Of a stretch of DNA of 9,520 bases, positions 1 through 7,500 are shown piece after piece. Numbering within the stretch: position 1 is the stretch's first letter; each line of letters begins with the position of its first letter. The stretch is from Elusimicrobiota bacterium. Lineage in GTDB: Bacteria; Elusimicrobiota; Elusimicrobia; 2-02-FULL-39-32. Both the position numbers and the translations under genes were made by a program. The stretch spans positions 1-9,520 of the forward strand of contig JAHFBY010000034.1 of assembly GCA_023249835.1 (NCBI GenBank). Direction: 5' to 3'. Below the pieces are notes generated by a model. The model searched no databases. It was given only the letters and a program-made list of their open reading frames with translations, and was not told the DNA's origin.

Positions 1-1503
1 TTCCAGCAATTCAAGCGAAACCCCGGTAGACGCATAAGCAGACGCAATATCGCTTAACTGCCGCAACCGGTCGGGAACGCTCAAACCTTGAGAAGAGGCC
101 CGCAAATATATGAGCCATCTTTGCGAGTATTCCATCTGCGTTTGCGCGACTTTTTCAGTAACGATTTCATACTCTTTTTGCAGGCCGCTTATTTTTAAGT
201 CCGCTTGATCTCTAAAACTTTCATAGAGCGCTGCCAAAAGTATTTTCTGGTCCCCTAAATTCAGCCCTTTAGATTTTCGGGTCCAATATTGGTTCATTTC
301 CCGTTCAAAGTCTTCCTTAACCCGCGCCTTTCTAATTTCGTTGTTCGGATCATAAAGCTTTAGTTCTTGGCTGCGCGTTTCCTCTCTCAATTTAATTTGA
401 TCGGCTTCAGTAGCCGCGTTTAATGCGGAGTCCTTATAAAATGCGATCTCTTTTTTTACTTCATCTAAAGTGGATTTTATGGGACGCAGCGCCGCCCTTT
501 GTTCCGGCGAAGGAGCGATGTTTCCGAACCGAAACGCGATGTTTATCCGGTGGCTGCCTTTTTGATTTCCGTAACTGATCCCTTTTAACGGCATGAGGAA
601 CCCATAATCGATTTGCAGCTTTTGCATGCGGTAAGAAAGTCCCATGCTCATTTGCGCGGACTGGTCTGACCCTAAAGAAAATCCGCCGCGGGCCCCTACA
701 TCCGCGCGGGTCCACTTATTAGACAGCCACCACTGTTCTCCGGCTAAGGTCAAACGCAATCTGTTCCCGCTTTTACCGGATTTAGGAACCATATCCAATT
801 CGCCGATCATGTTAAAGTTTGGAGTTTGGTAAGCTAACCCCGACTTAACCGCTCGCAACAGTTTGTCTTCTCCGTTATTGGCAATGGCCATGTTGGGTTG
901 ATTAATATTTTGAATTAGAATCCCTAACGCATATTTTTTCCAAGGGTGCATAAGCAGTCCAAAGTCAAAAGCAAAATTAGCGCGGGAATTGCCGCCGGCA
1001 AAAACCGGATCAATTAAGCTCCTATCCACAAAACCGTTGGAATTTGTTTGACCCGCAGGCGCTGTCATTTCCCGGCGCAAATATTTAACGCCCACGCCAA
1101 TGGACTGCCCTTGCAACAACCGCCGTCCATACCCGAAATGAACGCTTTGTTCTTTAATAATAGGGTCGCTTACAAACTGTTGCCAAGCCAACCCTAGACT
1201 GCCGATAGAATAGTGCAGCGGATGGGCGTAGGCAACGTAGGAGTTGTTCATTTGCGAACCGTCGTTAAGGCCGGAGTTGAGCAGTCCGTAAGAAGCGGAG
1301 ATCTCTTTTTTGCTTAACTGCATAAGACCTGCCGGGTTATAATAGATGGCGTTGGCGTCGTCCGCCAGCGCGGTAAAAGCGCCGCCTAATCCCACGGCCC
1401 GAGCGCTTGCGCCCACCTCTTCGATCGCGGCTTCGACGTAATGATCAATTCCAATCAATAACGCTGCGATTAATAAAAAGAAAAAACTTCCCCTCACCCT
1501 CAT
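1..1503 (-). CDS. PorV/PorQ-like (UPF0164-type) outer-membrane beta-barrel protein with helical C-terminal extension (3' partial)
   Basis: Reading from ATG at 1503-1501, 501 codons run without a stop to position 1, so the C-terminus lies outside. Residues 1-25 form a signal peptide (MRVRG, a hydrophobic FFFLLIAALLIGI core, then probable cleavage after VEA). Residues 31-60 carry the family signature: GASARAVGLGG, then ADDANAIYYNPAGL. Residues 60-326 alternate in the manner of outer-membrane strands (for example GSLGLAWQQF, QSIGVGVKYL, AQMSMGLSYR) and end in RINIAFRFG, a plausible last strand. After about 330 the character changes to a charged, helix-prone region (KSTLDEVKKEIAF, DQIKLREETRSQE), which is not usual for PorV. 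PorV is the type IX secretion protein that shuttles cargo at the outer membrane; PorQ and UPF0164 relatives share the fold. Coupling to the giant CHU_C-bearing gene suggests a cargo-transporter or anchor pair. The exact subfamily is uncertain, and a FadL-like or general conserved barrel remains possible. Confidence 0.9.
   Translation of the reverse strand, partial: MRVRGSFFFLLIAALLIGIDHYVEAAIEEVGASARAVGLGGAFTALADDANAIYYNPAGLMQLSKKEISASYGLLNSGLNDGSQMNNSYVAYAHPLHYSIGSLGLAWQQFVSDPIIKEQSVHFGYGRRLLQGQSIGVGVKYLRREMTAPAGQTNSNGFVDRSLIDPVFAGGNSRANFAFDFGLLMHPWKKYALGILIQNINQPNMAIANNGEDKLLRAVKSGLAYQTPNFNMIGELDMVPKSGKSGNRLRLTLAGEQWWLSNKWTRADVGARGGFSLGSDQSAQMSMGLSYRMQKLQIDYGFLMPLKGISYGNQKGSHRINIAFRFGNIAPSPEQRAALRPIKSTLDEVKKEIAFYKDSALNAATEADQIKLREETRSQELKLYDPNNEIRKARVKEDFEREMNQYWTRKSKGLNLGDQKILLAALYESFRDQADLKISGLQKEYEIVTEKVAQTQMEYSQRWLIYLRASSQGLSVPDRLRQLSDIASAYASTGVSLELLE
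1429..1503 (-). other. Signal peptide of the PorV-like protein
   Basis: The first 25 codons give two arginines within the first four residues, a hydrophobic stretch of about 14 residues (FFFLLIAALLIGI), a short polar segment (DHYVEA) and mature protein starting around AIEEVGAS. This is a standard Sec signal peptide with no lipobox cysteine, so the product is an integral outer-membrane protein rather than a lipoprotein. Confidence 0.75.
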
Positions 1504-4500
1504 CAGTACGCTACCCCTACAGTCCCGGTAAAAGTTTTGTCTCCGATTTCAAGCTTGTACATGTACACTCCGCCCCGCACTGCGTTTCCGTCTTTATCTT
1601 TCCCGTTCCACAAGAGCGCTGTACCGTTAGCCGGAAAACTTTCCGCGCTTTTTAAGCTTGCGACTTCTTGGGAATAAATATCATAAATCGTTCCTTGCAC
1701 GGGATTGTCCGCGGGGTTTTCATAAACAAAAAAGAGCGTATCGTTAATGTTGTCCCCGTTGGGCGTGATGGTTCGGGGATAAACCAAAGCCAGTTGCGGA
1801 GTGGAAGCAGGCGAAACCATCCTTAATTGATAGTTGCCGCTGTATTTTGCCGCAATGGTAATGCTTTGGTTGTCATAATCAAACCGGTTACCCATTTTTA
1901 GCCATTTAACTCCATTAAACCAGTAGAGCGAAAACGATGTTTTAATGTCGTTTAAAGCCGGCATGGGCGCAGAGTATACCGGAACGCTGTAACCCGCAAA
2001 CGGCGGCGCCGCGCTCATTTTGCCGGAACCGTCCAAATAGTAACCAAAAGATATTTGTACCGGTTCTTCTAAAACAAACCCTTTTTTCTCTTCCCCGGTT
2101 AAACTGTCCTTAGCGTTCAACCGCACGGACTTATAAATTGTTCCCCCTTCCTTTTCTTTTTCTATTATTACGTCTACCGCTACATTTTTACTTTCCAGCG
2201 ACTCTGCTAAACCTTTAGAATAGCGGGCATAAGAAATAGAGTCTGCCAACATCACCACGACTTTATCTTCCGGATCAGCGGCGACCAAGCTAGAATCTTT
2301 AGACTCTGCTCCGTCCGCGTTTACCGCGCGCACTTTATAAAAATGCAGTTGGCCCGGACTTTCCTCATCAACAAACGACATTTCCGCCAGCGCGTTGACT
2401 TCAGTTAACGAAGGCTTTGTTTCCGTGAGTTTGTTCATTCGGTAGAGGAGGTAATGCGAAATTTCTTTATCTTCCACAGTTTGGCGGTCTTCCCGGCGGG
2501 TAACCGAACTCCAGTTAAGCACAAAAGCGTTTTTTTCCTTTGCCCTGACCCCGCGCAAATTTAACGGAGGGCTAGGCCGCGCCACTTTATAATGCAAAAC
2601 ATTAAAATTCTTGGATTTAACATTTATAGCGTTGCCAAAGAGATCTTGCGCGCTTAACACAAACCTCCATTCTCCCGGGCCAAGGTCCATGGGATCAACT
2701 TTAAAAGAGTAGTCCCCTTTATTTTCCCCGGGAACAAGTTCCTTATTTAAAGGCAAGTCTTTAGCTTTATCGGACACGTTTTCTAAAATTAAATTAAAGT
2801 TGGGGTTAAGGTCATATTGGTCACTGACATTAAATGCAAACTGAACAAGTCCGTCGCGCTGGTTAACAAAGTTCTGTTCTTTAGGGCTCGCGCCCACTTG
2901 GACGTCGGGCGGGTTCGCGTCAACGGTTAAATGCGTTGATTGCGCTGTTTCCTGATTCCCTAAGTTATCTTCCGCGTAAAAGTTAATCGTATGCGTTCCG
3001 CCGCGCAAATAAAAAAATGTGCTGACTTCCAAAACAAACGGCTGCTCGTTTAATTTTAAGTGGATCCCTTTGACCCCAGGTTTAGGCGTGCCCCCTCCAA
3101 ACCTAGCCGCAGAAAGCGTTGGGTTATTGTGACGGGCAAGAAGTTCAATTGGAGTCTTTTGGCCAATGACCAGCTCTTTGCCCAACATTAACTTGGGTTC
3201 GCCAACAACAAGTTCGGTGACCGGCGGATCGTCTTCTACCCAAACGGTCAACTCTTTTTCTAGTTCCGCGCCGCCTAGAGAATTTACGCTTCCGTAGAAT
3301 ACCTGATGGAACCCAGAACTTAAAGTAAACGTTGAGGATTTCGCGCCTTCGGATCCATTTTCCAATGTTAAGGTAACAGCTTGGCTGTCCACCTGCACGT
3401 TGATCTGGCTAATGGATCGGTTTAAAGAGTCTAGGCCCGGCGAATAGGCGGTAAAAAATAGCGCTGTTTTACTGCTGATAAAAAGTTTACCTTCCGATTC
3501 ATACTGATTTCCCAAGAAGTGCGCGGTTGTTTTCGGCAGAGAGTCGTTGACAATAAAGTTAAATTCTTGTTCAACGCTCTTATTGCCAACCTGGTCTAAA
3601 GCATAATAGCGCAACATGCTGCGGCCTTTAGGCAAAGGACTTAAAACCACGGAACTGCCAACAACAATTTGCCACAACTCTTTGTTCATTAAAACGTGGA
3701 GCTCTTCCACTCCGCTGGATACGGTGTCTGCTAAGGGGTCATAAGCGTTAATCACAATTGACGCTGAACTGCTGAGAAAAAATGTGTTGTTAGCGCCTGG
3801 GACATAAGCGCCGCGAACTAAACATTCCACCTCCGGAGCAACCAGGTCCAACGGCGGCAGAGTGATCGCGGTCAAGGGTTCAGAGGGCGCAGAAATGTTG
3901 CCGGAATTGTCATAAGACACAACGAAGTAACTGTAAGTGGTACGAGGCAAAAGGTTTGTATCCAAATAGTTCGCCACTGTTAAAGACGCGATCCAAACCG
4001 AGTCCCGGTACAATCCATACCCTGCCAAGGCGCGGTTATCTTGAGACGGGCTCCAGCTAAGTAAAACTTGGTGTGAAGAAACATTCACCAAACTGAGAGA
4101 AGGCGTTGTGGGCGGAGTAGTGTCCGGCGAAAGCAAAGTCCAAAAACTCTTGTCTTCGGAGGTTGCCTGATTGCCGTAAGCATCGGTTGACCGCACGCGA
4201 TAGTGAACGGTAGACTGTTCTAAAAGTCCATTAAGCCAAACTTCGTGATCTGCCCGTAAAGAGCTATTGATCGCGGAAACCAAACCGTAAGCGGTTGAAG
4301 AGCCGTACTCTACTTGGGAATCGCTTGGTTCATCAGTATGCCACAAGATCATTGCCGAACTCACCCCTATTTGAACAACGTCAATATCGGACAATTCAGG
4401 CGGTTGGCCATCTACCTTAAACTCTTTTCTTTGCGCGTTTTCAACGTTGCCTGCCTGGTCCAAAGCAAAAAACTCTAAAATTTGATTTCCATCCTTTAAC

Positions 4501-7500
4501 GAAAACATTCCGGAATAATTTATCCATGCGGACTCGTTGACGCGATATTTTATTTCCTTTACTCCTCCGGACACGCCATCCATTACCGGATCTTCCGCTT
4601 CAAGTTCGAACAGAGCCGAACCTTTTACGTGCAACGCGCCGTGCAAATCAAATGAAGAGCCATGAACGTGGAACTCTGTTCGCGGCGGTGCCAAATCTAA
4701 CGGAGGTAAAGTTACTACGGACAACAGGTTGGACCGGTTCGACATGTTGCTGGAATTGTCATAAGACACAACGAAGTAACTGTAAGTGGTACGAGGCAAA
4801 AGGTTTGTATCCAAATAGTTCGCCACTGTTAAAGACGCGATCCAAACCGAGTCCCGGTAGAGTCCATACCCTGCCAAGGCGCGGTTATCTTGGGACGGGC
4901 TCCAACTAAGTAAAACTTGGTGTGAAGAAACATTCACCAAACTGAGAGAAGGCGTTGTGGGCGGAGTAGTGTCCGGCGAAAGCAAAGTCCAAAAACTGTT
5001 GTCTTCGGAGGTTGCCTGATTGCCGTAAGCGTCGCTTGACCGCACTCGGTAGTAAACAGTAGACTGCTCTAAAAGTCCTTGAAGCCAAACTTCATGATCT
5101 ACCTGTAAAGAGCGATTGATCGCGGAAACCAAACCGTAGACGGTTGAATAGCCGTACTCTACTTGGGAATCGCTTGGTTCATCAGTATGCCACAATATGA
5201 GCGCTGAACTTATTTCCACTCTTTGCGCAGAAACATGACTCAAAACCGGCGGGTCGTTGTCCACTATAAAGCTAATGGCAGCGGTTTGACTATTGCCCAG
5301 CAAATCTATTGCGCGCGCCTGGATTTGGTGTAAACCTTTTGCCAAGGATACGGTGTTAAGTTCAAAACTCCATACCGGAGAACTTCCTAAGAGCCTATAA
5401 CCGCCGGCGTCTACTTGCACCTCGACTGAATCTATTGCCAAATCGTCTTGAGCTAATCCCCGCACTGTTATTGTTCCGCTAACCACGCTACTTCCCGCAG
5501 GTTCAGTGATAGTAATTTCCGGAGCGCCAGAATCCACGTAAAATGACGCGGACCGGGCCAGTTCGGTATGCCCTAAAACGTCTACGCTAAAAAATGCTAC
5601 GGTTCTAAAACCAGGTTTAAGGGTAAACGGAGTTAAGTATTGAGTAAACGCGCCGGAATCAATCGCATAATAGATTTGCGCCACTCCTAGTCCGGACTGG
5701 TCGCCCGAAACTAAACGGTCGTCTGTTGCGCTGATTTGGATTAAAGTTTCTGCGGTTATATCGCGCCGTTGTTCACGAACGTGCACCGCTCCGCTTAAAC
5801 TGATCGCGCTTTGGGGAGGAAGGACGTCTTTGGTAACGTTAAAAGGAGCGGTTTGGGTAGACACAGAGTTTCCCATAAAATCGGTCGCGGTCAGTTTAAG
5901 CGTGCAGGAACCTTGATTTAAAAGCATGGCGTCTATTAACCATTCGGACTGGGTTAACCGTATTTGGTCCGGCAATAAAGGAGCCATTGACCCTTCGGTT
6001 AAGGGATAGAGCAACGTATTTTGCGCGTTGGCGTCCCAGCAGGAAATCGCAATAGAAGAAGAAGGGTCAAGATCGTAACGATCGGTAACGTTTAACTGAA
6101 TCAAAATCTTGTCGATTCCGGCCACAACATTTTTGTCCGCTAAAGATTCAAAGAGTTCCCATTGCGGGGGTTGATCATCTAAGATAAGTTCTCTTCTTTG
6201 CGGGACTTCAATGTTTCCCGCCTGGTCTACGGCATAAAACTCTAAAATTTGAACGCCTTCTGTTAATCTAAAACTTTCTTTATAGTCCAGCCACCCCCAC
6301 CCCGCGCCATTGATAAGGTAGCGAACCGTTTTAACGCCGCTGGCAACTTCGTTCAGGACCGGATCTTGCGCAAAAAGTTCAATTTTGGAAGAAGAATTAA
6401 TAAAGCGCTTACCTTGTTTTTCCACATAAGCGCCGGCAACTTTTAGTTCGCTTTGCGGCGCTGCGCCGTCCACTGTCAGTTTTATACTTTGAGTAGAGGA
6501 CTGGTTGCCCAAAGCGTCCGCGGCCGTATACGTCAGTTCTTGAACGCCCGGCGCAAAGGTAAGCGCGCAGGGTTGGCTGCCAACATGAACTTGCCAAACG
6601 CCGTTATTAATCCGGTACTCAGTTTGTCCCATACCCACAGCAACCCCATCCGTCCAAGGGTCCGCGCTTAAAATTTGGACTACCGTAACGCTCGTAATGA
6701 ACAGCCCCTCTATCCCTTGAATTTTGGTAACTGGAGCGCTCGTGTCCACAAAGATGATTAAACTTTGTTCCGGTTCCGCATTGCCTGCCAAATCGTGAGA
6801 CCTGTAAGTTATTGCATGTCGGCCTTGCGGCAAAGTAAACGAGGCAGAGTATACCGCAAAATTTGCGCTATCAATTGCAACTTCGGTAAAGTCTACTCCT
6901 ATGGCAAAACCATTTTCTTCGGGGTCAATCGCGGTCAAAACGATTTGGTGTTCGCCGCGCACATAGAGTTCGTTTTGGCGGGTAAGAGAACTGCCGATAA
7001 CGTGCAAAACAGTTTGGGGAACGCGCTGGTCAACGTAAGTTATAGGAGCGACCGACTCTGTGGTTTTTGATTCTGTGGGCGTGCTGATGGTTAAACGCAA
7101 TATTTTATCTATGCTCCAATTGCCCGCCCAATCCACGCCTTTAACTTTAATATGGTGAACGCCGCCGGCGAAATTAACCACATAGTCGGCAACCGCGCTT
7201 GAGGTAATTATAACGGGTTCGTTGTCCACGGAATATTCCATATTTTTAGCGCCTGTTGCCACGCCGTTATGGAGGAGGTCTTTTAACTCCATCATCACTA
7301 CCGCGCCTGTGCTGATGAGCAGTCCAGATTCAAGGGCGCTTGCGGTTCCGATAATATTAAAGGAAAGTTCCGGCGCAGTGCCGTCAACCGCGACATCTTG
7401 GGAAAGCGCGGACTCGTTGCCGGCAAAGTCCTGGCTTTGAGCCTCTAAATGGTGCCATCCTTCAGGCAGCATAAAACTTTCCTGGTTTAGCCACGGCCCG

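Noticed and set aside
1490..1530. Terminator or promoter between the two genes
   Set aside because: The genes overlap by one base. I see no GC-rich hairpin followed by a T-run and no convincing -35/-10 pair at the junction.
461..1655. Short open frames of 62-84 codons in the 461-1655 region on both strands
   Set aside because: They lie in other frames or on the opposite strand of the continuous PorV-like gene and the end of the giant gene. They show no recognisable domain, and their sequences are Arg/Ser/Pro-rich as expected for shadow frames.
1506..1781. Giant protein as a flagellar hook-capping (FlgD) component
   Set aside because: Only the Ig-like fold of FlgD is recalled at the C-terminus. 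The TPNGDNIND start, the length and the FN3/OmpL47 chain fit a secreted surface protein, and no flagellar gene is present.
3903..5195. Direct repeats as an insertion sequence or CRISPR-like array
   Set aside because: The repeat is in frame, encodes FN3 modules, has no terminal inverted repeats or transposase, and consists of only two long units.
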